Assembly: GCA_002359025.1 (NCBI GenBank)
Contig: DEPZ01000020.1
Coordinates: forward strand, 1 to 16,294
DNA from: Erysipelotrichaceae bacterium UBA3379
GTDB taxonomy: Bacteria; Bacillota_I; Bacilli_A; Erysipelotrichales; Coprobacillaceae
Direction of reading: 5' to 3'
Length of the DNA stretch: 16,294 nucleotides
Under the pieces are notes generated by a model, which was not told the origin of the DNA, made no database searches, and saw nothing but the letters and a program-made list of their open reading frames with translations. Below, in pieces: positions 1 through 8,058 of this stretch. Made by a program: the position numbers and the translations under genes. Positions within the stretch are counted from its first letter, which is position 1, and each line of letters begins with the position of its first letter.

Positions 1-82
1 ATATAATATATTATATATTTATAAAAAATATATTCAAGTCATAGAATTATTTTGGAAATTCTAACAAACAAATGAGATTATA

Positions 83-111
83 TTGACTTTAATTATATAT
101 AAATATATAAT
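83..111 (+). promoter_or_regulatory. Sigma-A-type promoter for the first operon
   Basis: A -35 box TTGACT (83-88) is followed after exactly 17 bp by a perfect -10 box TATAAT (106-111). The predicted start of transcription is about 118, giving a short leader before the ribosome site AGGGAG (129-134). It should drive the three overlapping genes that follow. The surroundings are extremely A+T-rich, so some resemblance is expected by chance, but the spacing and both boxes fit the housekeeping consensus well. Confidence 0.7.
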
Positions 112-141
112 TAAAATTATTGCGATTTAGGGAGAATGAGA

Positions 142-699
142 ATGTTTGTTTCATATTTATTATCTACAATAGGGTTTGTTTTTTATTATCTTTATGACAT
201 AAATAGTATAACTTATCATTATAAGATAGCACAGAGTTTTTTTATGATAGGTAGTGTTTTTCTTGTTATATCAACACTCAATATATTTATATTATACCAT
301 ATCAAGTCATATATCATGTTAGGGCTATCATTTTTATTTTTTATATTATTAATGTATACATTGTTTTTTGCATTACCATTTGATGAAACATATTGTCAAG
401 AAAATCATCAGAGGTTGGCTTATACAAAAGGAGTTTATGCTTTATGTCGTCATCCAGGAGTTTTGTGGTTTAGTTTTATGTATATTTTATTGACATTTGC
501 TTTTAAAGAATCAATGATTGTCTATACTATAATAATGATTACTTATAATCTTATATATATTCTTTTACAAGATTTTCTCATCTTTCCACGAACTTTTTCA
601 AATTATAATGAATATAAAAAAACGACACCTTTTTTGATACCACGTATTCATCATATTAGGGAATGTTTTCATACGCTAAGAGGGGAGAAATCATCATGA
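142..699 (+). CDS. ICMT/phospholipid-methyltransferase-like integral membrane protein
   Basis: This is a 185-residue, very hydrophobic protein with about five membrane segments. Residues about 103-109 carry an RHPGVLWF-type motif, and the C-terminus reads NEYKKTTPFLIP. Both resemble the conserved elements of the isoprenylcysteine carboxyl methyltransferase / phospholipid methyltransferase / NnrU group, small SAM-dependent membrane enzymes. The usual Glu pair before the C-terminal motif is not obvious (a QDF sequence lies there), so catalysis is uncertain and no substrate can be named. I prefer the ATG at 142 because AGGGAG (129-134) sits 7 nt upstream; the ATG at 136 is only 1 nt from it. The stop codon overlaps the next gene's start (ATGA at 696-699), which implies translational coupling to the GH3-like enzyme. 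The protein may process the same small molecule or lipid as its neighbour; that is inference. Confidence 0.65.
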   Translation: MFVSYLLSTIGFVFYYLYDINSITYHYKIAQSFFMIGSVFLVISTLNIFILYHIKSYIMLGLSFLFFILLMYTLFFALPFDETYCQENHQRLAYTKGVYALCRHPGVLWFSFMYILLTFAFKESMIVYTIIMITYNLIYILLQDFLIFPRTFSNYNEYKKTTPFLIPRIHHIRECFHTLRGEKSS

Positions 700-2324
700 C
701 TTTAAAAGAAATGTTAGAAGAAAATAAAAAAGAAGAAATTTGGAAAAAGTATTGTGGTTTTTTAGAACTCTCTATGGATGAATATATGAGTGTTCAAAAA
801 AGACTTATGGAAGAACAAATAGAATTGTGGTCATCTAGTGAACTTGGTCAATCAATACTCAAAGGCAAACATCCCCGTACATTAGAGGAGTTTAGAGAGC
901 AGGTACCACTCACGACATATGATGATTATAGTGATGTACTTTTAAAGAAACAAAGTCGCGGATTACCTGGAAATCCAGTAATCTGGATACAGACAACCTG
1001 GGAAGGTGGTAAGCATCCTTTAAAGCTTGCACCTTATACAAGAAGTATGTTAGATGCATTTAGAGATAATGTTATAGCATGCTTAATTTTATCTACATCA
1101 TTATCTAAAGGAAATTTTGATGTTGAAAATACGGATAAAATATTATATGGTCTTGCTCCATTACCTTATGCCACGGGATTATTTCCACTTGTTTTAAAAG
1201 AAGAAATAGATATACAGTTTTTACCAGCAGTAGAAGATGCTGTTCAAATGTCATTTAGTCAAAGAAATAAAGTTGGTTTTAAACTGGCATTAAAACAAGA
1301 CTTAGAGTATTTCTTTGGTCTTGGTAGTGTGAGTTATGCTGTAAGCCAGAGCTTAATGGAAATGTCAAAAAGTAGTTCTTCAATGTCATTATCTTCATTG
1401 TTAGAATATAAACCTCATATGCTTTTAAGAATTCTAAAAGCTAAGAAACGTGCTCAAAAAGAAAATAGACCTATATTACCTAAAGATCTTTTTCATCTCA
1501 AAGGATTTATGGTTGCAGGTACTGATAATAATTGTTATAAGGATGATTTAGAAAAATTATGGGGCGTAAGACCAATGGAGTTGTTTGCAGGTACTGAACC
1601 AACTATTATTGGGACTGAAACTTGGACAAGAGATGGCATGTATTTCTTTCCAGATACATGTTTTTATGAATTTATACCTGAAATAGAAATGATAAAAAAT
1701 ATGGAAGATCCAAGCTATGTTCCAAAAACATATCTAATGAACGAAGTACGTCCACAAGAGAATTATGAAATAGTACTGACAGTATTAAAGGGTGGAGCTT
1801 TTGCAAGATATCGTGTAGGAGATATGTATCGTTGTGTAGGTTTAGAAAATAAAGAAGATGGTACAAGGATACCACGTTTTCATTATATTGATAGAGTCCC
1901 TAGTATTATTGATATTGCAGGATTTACAAGAATATCTGAAGATGGTATCCAACATGTTATAGAGCTTTCTAAAGTACCAATAAAAAATTGGGTTGCTGTA
2001 AAGGAATTTAATGAAAAGAAGAGACCTTATTTACATTTATATATTGAATTAGAAAAGGAAAGTTTAATACATAGTGCTTTGAGTAATGAAATTATTCATA
2101 GTTTATTAACAGCTTATTTTAAATATATTGATCAAGATTATCGTGATTTAAAGAAAATCCTTGGTGTGGATCCATTAGAAATTAGTATTTTACATTGCGG
2201 AACATTTGATGCGTATTATAAAAAAACAAATAAAAAGATAAGACATATGAATCCAACATATTATGAATTGAATGAATTATTAAATATTCAAAAAGACAGA
2301 AATCAAAGGGGTGATATGAATTGA
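696..2324 (+). CDS. GH3-family acyl-acid adenylating/amido synthetase-like protein
   Basis: This 542-residue protein resembles the GH3 branch of the ANL (acyl-adenylate forming) superfamily, best known from plant acyl-acid amido synthetases but also found in bacteria. The third ATP motif is exact: YRVGD at residues 372-376. The second motif is recognisable as FAGTE at 297-301 (plant YxxSE). The first, normally a Ser/Thr/Gly-rich loop, is altered to TTWEGGKHP at 100-108, so ATP binding may be modified or lost. The N-terminal part (about 1-400) would be the large ATP/acyl domain and the rest the mobile C-terminal domain. The ATG at 696 is chosen because AGGGGAG lies 7-8 nt upstream and the start overlaps the previous stop. 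It is the middle gene of a three-gene coupled operon. The acid and amine substrates cannot be predicted from sequence. Confidence 0.75.
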   Translation: MTLKEMLEENKKEEIWKKYCGFLELSMDEYMSVQKRLMEEQIELWSSSELGQSILKGKHPRTLEEFREQVPLTTYDDYSDVLLKKQSRGLPGNPVIWIQTTWEGGKHPLKLAPYTRSMLDAFRDNVIACLILSTSLSKGNFDVENTDKILYGLAPLPYATGLFPLVLKEEIDIQFLPAVEDAVQMSFSQRNKVGFKLALKQDLEYFFGLGSVSYAVSQSLMEMSKSSSSMSLSSLLEYKPHMLLRILKAKKRAQKENRPILPKDLFHLKGFMVAGTDNNCYKDDLEKLWGVRPMELFAGTEPTIIGTETWTRDGMYFFPDTCFYEFIPEIEMIKNMEDPSYVPKTYLMNEVRPQENYEIVLTVLKGGAFARYRVGDMYRCVGLENKEDGTRIPRFHYIDRVPSIIDIAGFTRISEDGIQHVIELSKVPIKNWVAVKEFNEKKRPYLHLYIELEKESLIHSALSNEIIHSLLTAYFKYIDQDYRDLKKILGVDPLEISILHCGTFDAYYKKTNKKIRHMNPTYYELNELLNIQKDRNQRGDMN

Positions 2325-4825
2325 AAACTTATGGAATTGTCTCATTTATTGCTCTTTTGTGCTATACATTTCTGGTGTTAGTATTTTTAGCTTCAAAGAA
2401 GAATTCGATTATTAAATACTTTATTTTAGATTTAATTGCGATGATAACATGGACTGGTGGTTCTATGTTGATGAGGATGGATTGTCTTCCATCATATGTG
2501 TTTTGGTTTCATGTTTCTATTGCAGGACTGTTTTTGATGATTTATGCAGTTTTTAGATTTTTTAATGCTTATGGTGGTTATGAAGAAAAGTTTTTTAATC
2601 GGTTGTATGCATTATTATTGATTGTATGTTATATAGTCAATGTATTTACGGGATATTTAATTAAATGGCCTGAAATGATAGAAATTGGTGGTCATATTTC
2701 ATTTGTATATGATATGACATGGAGTGTTCTTATATTATTTGGTATTGCTGCAATAATCTTGACACATAGTTTTATTAATGTGGCTAAGATATGTCAAAAG
2801 AATTATGCTTTTAAAAAATCATTTGAACCAATTATTTTAGGTGTCTATATACTATTTTTTGGACATTTGGCATTGTTATTACCTATATTTAAAGGTTTTC
2901 CTATAGATATTATTGCAGGGATTTTGAATGCTGGATTGATAACTTATGCATTAGTAAGAAGACATTTATTTCAATTGACTTTACTAGCAAGTCAAAGTGT
3001 ATGTTATGGTGTAGGAATATTTTTAGCAAGTATTATCTTTTATTCCATATCACCATATGTTTTTCATTTTGTTAATATGTTTTTTCCACAATCACCTTTA
3101 AATAGTGCAATGATGTATGCAATACTTTTTGCTTTGACATTTATTGTTTTATCATCTTTTTGGAATGTTTTTGTAAACAATGTATTCATTAAAGATGAAA
3201 TGCATCAAGCTGAAAAAATGAATCAATTCAGTACAAGCATAGCAAGTCTTCTATCTGTACAAGATATTATGAAAGCAACAATATCTATGGTTAAAGAAGT
3301 TACAGAAGCACATGATATTTATATATGTTTAAAAGATAGTGAAGGAGCATATCAAGCGCAATATAGTAATCAACCATTATATGATTTATCTTTTGAAATA
3401 AGAAAAGATAATCCTATTGTTCATCTATTAAAACAACGTTCTTCTTTATTGATGGATGAATTACAAAGTCTTATAGAATATCGTTCTTTATGGCAAGATG
3501 AAAAGATTCAATTAGAACGTATATATGCATATTGTTTTATTGGTTTAAAAATTAAAGATGAATTGCTTGGAATTATGATTCTATCTAAGAAGACGAATGA
3601 AAAAGCAATATCTTATAATGATATACAGATGATTTCTTCAATTAGTTCTGTAGCTTCTATTGCATTAAAGAATGCAAATTTATATGAAAGAGTTTATCAA
3701 GAAGCACATACTGATGAACTCACTGGATTAATTAACAGAAAATATTTTCAAGAGTTGTTGGAAGAAGAATATCAAAAGAATTTAGGTGGTTCTTTAGCGT
3801 TTATATTAATAAATATAGATGATTTTAAATTATTTAATCAGTTGTATGGTATGAGTCAAGGAGATCAGACACTTAAAGATATTGCGTTGATACTAAAAAC
3901 AACTGTAGGAGATCATGGCTATGTAGCAAGATATGGTGGAAAAGAATTTGCTATAGTCTTACCTCATTTTGATGTTTTCTCTGCAAAAAATATGGCCGAG
4001 TCGCTTGTACAACAAATTAAAGATATGAATTGTCATCAATCATATTATAAATTAAAGTCATTGACATTAAGTATAGGAATTAGTGCTATGCCATATGGTG
4101 CAAGTTCTGTCAAGGAATTACAAGAACATGCTGATTTAGCTGTCTACCATGTTAAGCGTAGAGGAAAGAATGGAATACAAATATTTGATACTTTTTTTAA
4201 GCAAAGTGTTGAAGAAGAGGTAAAAGATACAAAGGATATATATCATGAATATGAATCGACTATCTTTGCATTAATGGCTGCCATTGATGCAAAAGATCAT
4301 TATACATTTTCACATTCACAAAATGTTGCCTATTATGCAACAATGCTAGCCAAAAAGCTTGGTTATGATAAAGACAATATTGAAATTATTCGACAGGCTG
4401 CATTATTACACGATATTGGTAAAATTAGCATACATGAAAATATACTTAATAAAAAAGGGAAACTTACTGAAAGTGAATATGAAGAAATGAAGGGGCATGT
4501 TGAAGCTTCAATTGAAATTATTAGACATCTCCCATCACTTGATTATGTGATACCAGCAGTTATAGGGCATCACGAAAGATATGATGGAAGAGGATATCCT
4601 AGACGTATCAAAGGAGAAGATATTCCAGCATTTGCTCGTATATTATGTATAGCTGATTCATTTGATGCTATGACATCAAAACGTTGTTATAAAGATAGAA
4701 TGTCAGTTGAGGTATCTTTAAAGATTATTGAAGAAGAAGCTGGAAAACAATTTGATCCTAAGATGGCATATGTTTTTATAGATGCATTTCATGCAGGAGA
4801 TATACAATTGGCAGAAGATAGATAA
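2321..4825 (+). CDS. Membrane GAF-GGDEF-HD-GYP cyclic-di-GMP signalling protein
   Basis: This is an 834-residue multidomain protein. Residues about 1-220 form a 7TM-type sensory module like those at the N-terminus of some histidine kinases. Two more hydrophobic segments follow (about 225-285), then a GAF-like domain (about 300-455). A GGDEF domain follows (about 460-620, beginning DELTGL), then an HD-GYP domain (about 635-830). The diguanylate cyclase signature is GGKEF (539-543); Lys replaces the metal-binding acidic residue and no RxxD inhibitory site is visible, so cyclase activity is doubtful. The HD-GYP site is complete: HD in LLHDIGK (697-698), then HHE (750-752) and GYP (758-760). The likely reaction is hydrolysis of c-di-GMP, with the GGDEF domain perhaps binding GTP as a regulator. 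Translation should start at TTG (2321), 7 nt after AAGGGGTG, overlapping the upstream stop as TTGA. Confidence 0.85.
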   Translation: MKTYGIVSFIALLCYTFLVLVFLASKKNSIIKYFILDLIAMITWTGGSMLMRMDCLPSYVFWFHVSIAGLFLMIYAVFRFFNAYGGYEEKFFNRLYALLLIVCYIVNVFTGYLIKWPEMIEIGGHISFVYDMTWSVLILFGIAAIILTHSFINVAKICQKNYAFKKSFEPIILGVYILFFGHLALLLPIFKGFPIDIIAGILNAGLITYALVRRHLFQLTLLASQSVCYGVGIFLASIIFYSISPYVFHFVNMFFPQSPLNSAMMYAILFALTFIVLSSFWNVFVNNVFIKDEMHQAEKMNQFSTSIASLLSVQDIMKATISMVKEVTEAHDIYICLKDSEGAYQAQYSNQPLYDLSFEIRKDNPIVHLLKQRSSLLMDELQSLIEYRSLWQDEKIQLERIYAYCFIGLKIKDELLGIMILSKKTNEKAISYNDIQMISSISSVASIALKNANLYERVYQEAHTDELTGLINRKYFQELLEEEYQKNLGGSLAFILINIDDFKLFNQLYGMSQGDQTLKDIALILKTTVGDHGYVARYGGKEFAIVLPHFDVFSAKNMAESLVQQIKDMNCHQSYYKLKSLTLSIGISAMPYGASSVKELQEHADLAVYHVKRRGKNGIQIFDTFFKQSVEEEVKDTKDIYHEYESTIFALMAAIDAKDHYTFSHSQNVAYYATMLAKKLGYDKDNIEIIRQAALLHDIGKISIHENILNKKGKLTESEYEEMKGHVEASIEIIRHLPSLDYVIPAVIGHHERYDGRGYPRRIKGEDIPAFARILCIADSFDAMTSKRCYKDRMSVEVSLKIIEEEAGKQFDPKMAYVFIDAFHAGDIQLAEDR

Positions 4826-4849
4826 AAAATCAATATTATCTATCTTTTT
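4815..4849 (+). terminator. Intrinsic terminator after the HD-GYP gene
   Basis: A perfect 11-bp inverted repeat pairs AAGATAGATAA (4815-4825) with TTATCTATCTT (4836-4846) across a 10-nt loop, followed by a T run (4845-4849). The left arm includes the stop codon of the HD-GYP gene. The stem is A+T-rich, so termination may be partial. It closes the first operon. Confidence 0.75.
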
Positions 4850-4875
4850 ACTTTATATTCTGGATTATGAAAATG

Positions 4876-4884
4876 TGATATAAT
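4876..4884 (+). promoter_or_regulatory. Extended -10 promoter for the chromate transporter pair
   Basis: TGATATAAT gives a TG extension plus a perfect TATAAT (4879-4884), 27 nt before the first transporter ATG. No good -35 box is present 16-18 bp upstream (only T/A-rich sequence such as TATTCT), as is common for extended -10 promoters. It lies just after the preceding terminator. Confidence 0.55.
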
Positions 4885-4910
4885 TGAAAAAAATGTAGGA
4901 AAGAAGTGAT

Positions 4911-5474
4911 ATGATGAAAAATAATAAATTAGTACAATTATTTGTATCTACACTTTATTTAAGTGCTTTTACTTTTGGTGGAGGCTATGTCATCATTACA
5001 TTGATGAAAAAGAAATTTGTAGATACACTTCATTGGATAGATCAAGATGAAATGCTAGATTTGGTTGCCATTGCACAATCTTCACCAGGTGCTATTGCTG
5101 TTAATGGGGCAATTGTTGTTGGATATAAGATAGCTGGTATACCTGGATTATTGGTATCTATATTAGGAACAATTATTCCACCATTTATCATTATTTCTGC
5201 CATTTCTGTATTTTATGAAATATTTCAATCAAATGTATATGTAAAAATGGTATTAGATGGAATGCAAGCTGGTGTAGGTGCAGTGATTTGTTCAGTTGTT
5301 TATGATATGTCAAAAGATGTTGTGAAAACAAAAAATAGTATGAATATAGCAATAATGATTATTGCATTTTGTGTGACATCTTTCTTTAATGTAAATGTTA
5401 TTTATGTTGTGTTGGTTTGTATTGTTATTGGTGTTATAAGAACACTTCATAAAAAAGGAAGTGATAATGTATGA
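4911..5474 (+). CDS. Chromate transporter family protein, half-length subunit 1
   Basis: This 187-residue membrane protein belongs to the CHR (chromate ion transporter) family. Its N-terminal FGGGYVIITLM segment, then the acidic LDLVAIAQSSPGAIAVNGA stretch and the VGYKIAG motif, are hallmarks of the CHR repeat. About five or six hydrophobic segments are present. Classical ChrA is about 400 residues with two such halves; short-chain versions occur as tandem pairs that probably work together, as here. In gut anaerobes these pairs may move another anion (for example sulfate) rather than give chromate resistance, so the substrate is open. ATG codons occur at 4911 and 4914 after AGGA (4897-4900) and GAAG; either could be used. 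The gene overlaps the second half-gene by 4 nt. Confidence 0.85.
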   Translation: MMKNNKLVQLFVSTLYLSAFTFGGGYVIITLMKKKFVDTLHWIDQDEMLDLVAIAQSSPGAIAVNGAIVVGYKIAGIPGLLVSILGTIIPPFIIISAISVFYEIFQSNVYVKMVLDGMQAGVGAVICSVVYDMSKDVVKTKNSMNIAIMIIAFCVTSFFNVNVIYVVLVCIVIGVIRTLHKKGSDNV

Positions 5475-6037
5475 TTTTGATAGAACTTTTTTTAAGCTTT
5501 TTACAGATTGGATTATTTAGTTTTGGTGGTGGATATGCAGCATTGCCACTTATACAAGATCAAGTAGTGACATTACACCATTGGTTATCACTAACAGAGT
5601 TTACTGATCTGGTGACAATTTCACAAATGACACCTGGTCCTATTGCTATTAACTCTGCAACATTTGTAGGACAAAAAATAGCGGGCACATGGGGGGCAAT
5701 ATTTGCGACTATTGGATGTATATTGCCATCATGTATCATTGTTTCTGTATTGGCTTATTTATATTTGAAATATAGAAAATTATCTATGTTACAAGGTATA
5801 CTAGAAACATTAAGACCTGCTGTCGTTGCGATGATCGCAACTGCCGGTGTATCTATTTTAGCAAGTGCTTTTTTTGGAGAAGATATGATATATACTCTCT
5901 CTTCTATGCGTATTGATATGATTATTATATTTATTATTGCTGTTGTATTGTTGCAATGGAAAAAATGTAATCCGATATATATTATGGTATTATGTGGTAT
6001 AATGAAGTTGGTTGAGTATTTAATAATAGGAATTTAA
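5471..6037 (+). CDS. Chromate transporter family protein, half-length subunit 2
   Basis: This 188-residue second partner of the split CHR transporter has the same architecture as subunit 1: an FGGGYAALPLIQDQ motif near residue 20, then LVTISQMTPGPIAINSA and VGQKIAG, then four or so hydrophobic helices. The ATG (5471) overlaps the preceding TGA, so the two halves are probably made in equal amounts and form a heterodimer, as described for short-chain CHR pairs. The two proteins are clearly paralogous to each other, consistent with an old tandem duplication. No strong intrinsic terminator follows; the 68-nt gap to the sigma gene holds only weak A/T-rich structure, so some readthrough into the sigma operon is possible. 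Confidence 0.85.
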   Translation: MILIELFLSFLQIGLFSFGGGYAALPLIQDQVVTLHHWLSLTEFTDLVTISQMTPGPIAINSATFVGQKIAGTWGAIFATIGCILPSCIIVSVLAYLYLKYRKLSMLQGILETLRPAVVAMIATAGVSILASAFFGEDMIYTLSSMRIDMIIIFIIAVVLLQWKKCNPIYIMVLCGIMKLVEYLIIGI

Positions 6038-6105
6038 AAAAATTTTATATTTTATGCAATAATATGGCTTTTATTTACGTTAACTAGATGAAAGGGGAGA
6101 AAGAT

Positions 6106-6618
6106 ATGGACAACAAGAAGATCGATCAATTGTTATTAAATCTCTTTTCAAATGAAAACTCTTTTCAAGAATTATATGAGTATACTCGAACTATTATTTT
6201 TGCGTATATTATGGGTTTATTAAAAAATTATGATGATAGTAATGATGTTATGCAAGAAACTTATATTAAGATATATCTTGCAAGTAAGAATTATCAATCT
6301 ATGTCTAAACCATTGGCTTGGATTTATACAATTGCTAGAAATGAATGTTATACACATTTAAGAAGAAAATCATATAATGATGAGTATGATGATAATGTTG
6401 TATTACCTGAAAGCATGGATAAAAATACAAGAATATTATTAGAAAATTTATTTGAAATTCTCAATGAAAAAGAAAGACAAGTGATTATTATGCATTCTTT
6501 ATGGGGGTTTAAACATCATGAGATTGCAAAATTACTAGATATTTCTATTTCAACATCATTATCTTGTTATCGTAGAGGAATGAAGAAAATGCAAAAAGAA
6601 ACGGGGGTTATCATATGA
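6106..6618 (+). CDS. ECF-type RNA polymerase sigma factor
   Basis: This 170-residue protein has only sigma regions 2 and 4, as in group IV (ECF) sigma-70 factors. Region 2 (about residues 15-90) includes DDSNDVMQETYIKIY, the core-binding and -10 recognition helix, and the PLAWIYTIARNECYTHLRR segment. Region 4 (about 110-165) has LNEKERQVIIMHSLWGFKHHEIAKLL followed by the recognition helix near SISTSLSCYRRGMKKM. It would direct polymerase to a small regulon, normally held inactive by the downstream membrane protein. The ATG at 6106 is chosen over 6088 because AGGGGAG (6092-6098) is 7 nt upstream. Its stop overlaps the anti-sigma start (ATGA, 6615-6618). A CGTT sequence at 6078-6081 could be part of an autoregulated ECF -10 element, but I cannot identify a matching -35. 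Confidence 0.88.
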   Translation: MDNKKIDQLLLNLFSNENSFQELYEYTRTIIFAYIMGLLKNYDDSNDVMQETYIKIYLASKNYQSMSKPLAWIYTIARNECYTHLRRKSYNDEYDDNVVLPESMDKNTRILLENLFEILNEKERQVIIMHSLWGFKHHEIAKLLDISISTSLSCYRRGMKKMQKETGVII

Positions 6619-8018
6619 ATAAATTATATAAGGCGTTTCAATCAATAACACCGAATAATTTTGAAGAAATAAAAGAAAACGTAAAAACAAGAGATGAAGA
6701 GGTGCATATTATTATGGAAACTAAGAAAAAGAAGAATTATTATAAATTTGCTATTATTCCAATCGTTTGTTTGATGCTGATTGCAGTTCCATTTGTAACA
6801 GGAAAAAATAATACAGTATTTGCAACAGTTGGTGTAGATGTCAATCCAAGTGTAGAATTAAATATTAATAATAAAGAAGAAGTTTTAGATGTTATAGCAC
6901 ATAATGATGATGGGAAAAAGATTATAGGTGATATGAAATTAGAAGGTAGTGATATTGATGTCGCAATGAATGCTCTCATTGGATCTATGTTAAAAGAAGG
7001 ATATATTGATGAATTAAAAAACTCATTATTAATTTCAGTTACCGGAGATAATCAAGAAGAAAATGAGAGATTAAGAAAAGAATTATCTCAAAATATTGAT
7101 GAATTATTAAAAGGTAATCATATCGAAGGTTCAATTGTTTCACAAACATTAAACAATAATGAAGATTTAGAAACTCTTGCAAAGAAATACAATATTTCTG
7201 TTGGTAAAGCAGAAATCATTCAACAGCTGATTCAAAAGAATTCCTTATATACATTTGAAAGCTTAAAAGATTTATCAGTTAATGATTTAAATATCTTACT
7301 TGCAAGTAATAATGTAGATAATGTACAAGTGAGTGGTAAAGCGAGCACAGATAGCTATATTTCACAAGAAAAAGCAAAACAAATTGTTGAAAGTGATGCA
7401 AAAATCAGTCAACCAACATACAAAAAAGTTGAATTAGATTATGATGATGGAAAAATGATTTATGAATTAGAGTTTACAAAAAACTCTGTAGAATATGAAT
7501 ACGATTTAGATGCTTCTACTGGTAAAATTCTAAATAAAGAAACAGAAAATCATCAAAAATCATCTTCACAAAATCAATCATCTTCTTCAAATAAAACAAC
7601 TTCAAGTACTAGCAACATCTCTGAGTCAAAAGCAAAAAGTATTGCTATGAATAATGCAGGTGTGTCATCAGTAACAAATTACACTATTCAAAAAGATTAT
7701 GATGATGGTGTATTAGAATATGATATCGAGTTTGTAGCAAATAATAAAAAATACGAATATACAATTCGTGCAAGTGATGGTGCTATCTTAGATAAAGATA
7801 CTGAAAATGTATCTTCTGCAAAGATTACTGGTAATGATGCGAAAAACAAAGCATTAAATCATGCAGGTGTTTCATACAAAGATATAAGAGATATGGATGT
7901 AGAATTAGAAAATAATTATTATGAAGTATCTTTTGAAACATCAACATATGAATATGATTATAAAATTGATGCATCATCTGGAAAAGTGATTCATCATGAA
8001 AAAGAAAAAAATGATTAA
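6615..8018 (+). CDS. RsgI-like membrane anti-sigma factor with three PepSY-like domains
   Basis: This 467-residue single-pass protein has several parts in order. A cytoplasmic segment (1-42), probably sigma-binding, precedes one membrane helix (about 43-63). An RsgI-type juxtamembrane domain (about 67-240) follows, and then three related PepSY-like repeats at about 249-312, 335-398 and 404-467, with a Ser/Asn-rich linker (about 316-334) between the first two. The motif VDVNPSVEL places an Asn77-Pro78 bond in the position where RsgI anti-sigma factors are reported to cleave themselves before regulated proteolysis. Each repeat has the pattern K-A-x(n)-D-D-G-x(n)-YE-x(n)-D-A-S-x-G-K. The PepSY region is extracytoplasmic and may sense a peptide, protease or wall state. 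RsgI is classically paired with SigI; here the partner is an ECF factor. The start overlaps the sigma stop, indicating coupled synthesis of sigma and its inhibitor. Confidence 0.85.
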   Translation: MNKLYKAFQSITPNNFEEIKENVKTRDEEVHIIMETKKKKNYYKFAIIPIVCLMLIAVPFVTGKNNTVFATVGVDVNPSVELNINNKEEVLDVIAHNDDGKKIIGDMKLEGSDIDVAMNALIGSMLKEGYIDELKNSLLISVTGDNQEENERLRKELSQNIDELLKGNHIEGSIVSQTLNNNEDLETLAKKYNISVGKAEIIQQLIQKNSLYTFESLKDLSVNDLNILLASNNVDNVQVSGKASTDSYISQEKAKQIVESDAKISQPTYKKVELDYDDGKMIYELEFTKNSVEYEYDLDASTGKILNKETENHQKSSSQNQSSSSNKTTSSTSNISESKAKSIAMNNAGVSSVTNYTIQKDYDDGVLEYDIEFVANNKKYEYTIRASDGAILDKDTENVSSAKITGNDAKNKALNHAGVSYKDIRDMDVELENNYYEVSFETSTYEYDYKIDASSGKVIHHEKEKND

Positions 8019-8024
8019 AACGAA

Positions 8025-8058
8025 AAAAAGAGATCATGTGTGATACAGATCTCTTTTT
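8025..8058 (+). terminator. Bidirectional intrinsic terminator between the anti-sigma gene and a minus-strand small gene
   Basis: AAAAAGAGATC (8025-8035) pairs perfectly with GATCTCTTTTT (8048-8058) across a 12-nt loop. The A run on the left and T run on the right make it functional in both directions. It ends the sigma/anti-sigma transcript and, on the other strand, the small membrane protein gene whose stop codon uses 8057-8059. Confidence 0.85.

Noticed and set aside
1..16. Perfect 16-bp A/T palindrome at the window edge
   Set aside because: Only A and T in a very A+T-rich region and cut by the window boundary; no T run or partner site makes it a terminator or operator.
42..62. Imperfect inverted repeat AGAATT...AATTCT
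   Set aside because: The arms are short and no T run follows; chance is likely in this composition.
6038..6087. Terminator after the chromate transporter pair
   Set aside because: Only weak A/T pairing without a clear stem and T run was found.
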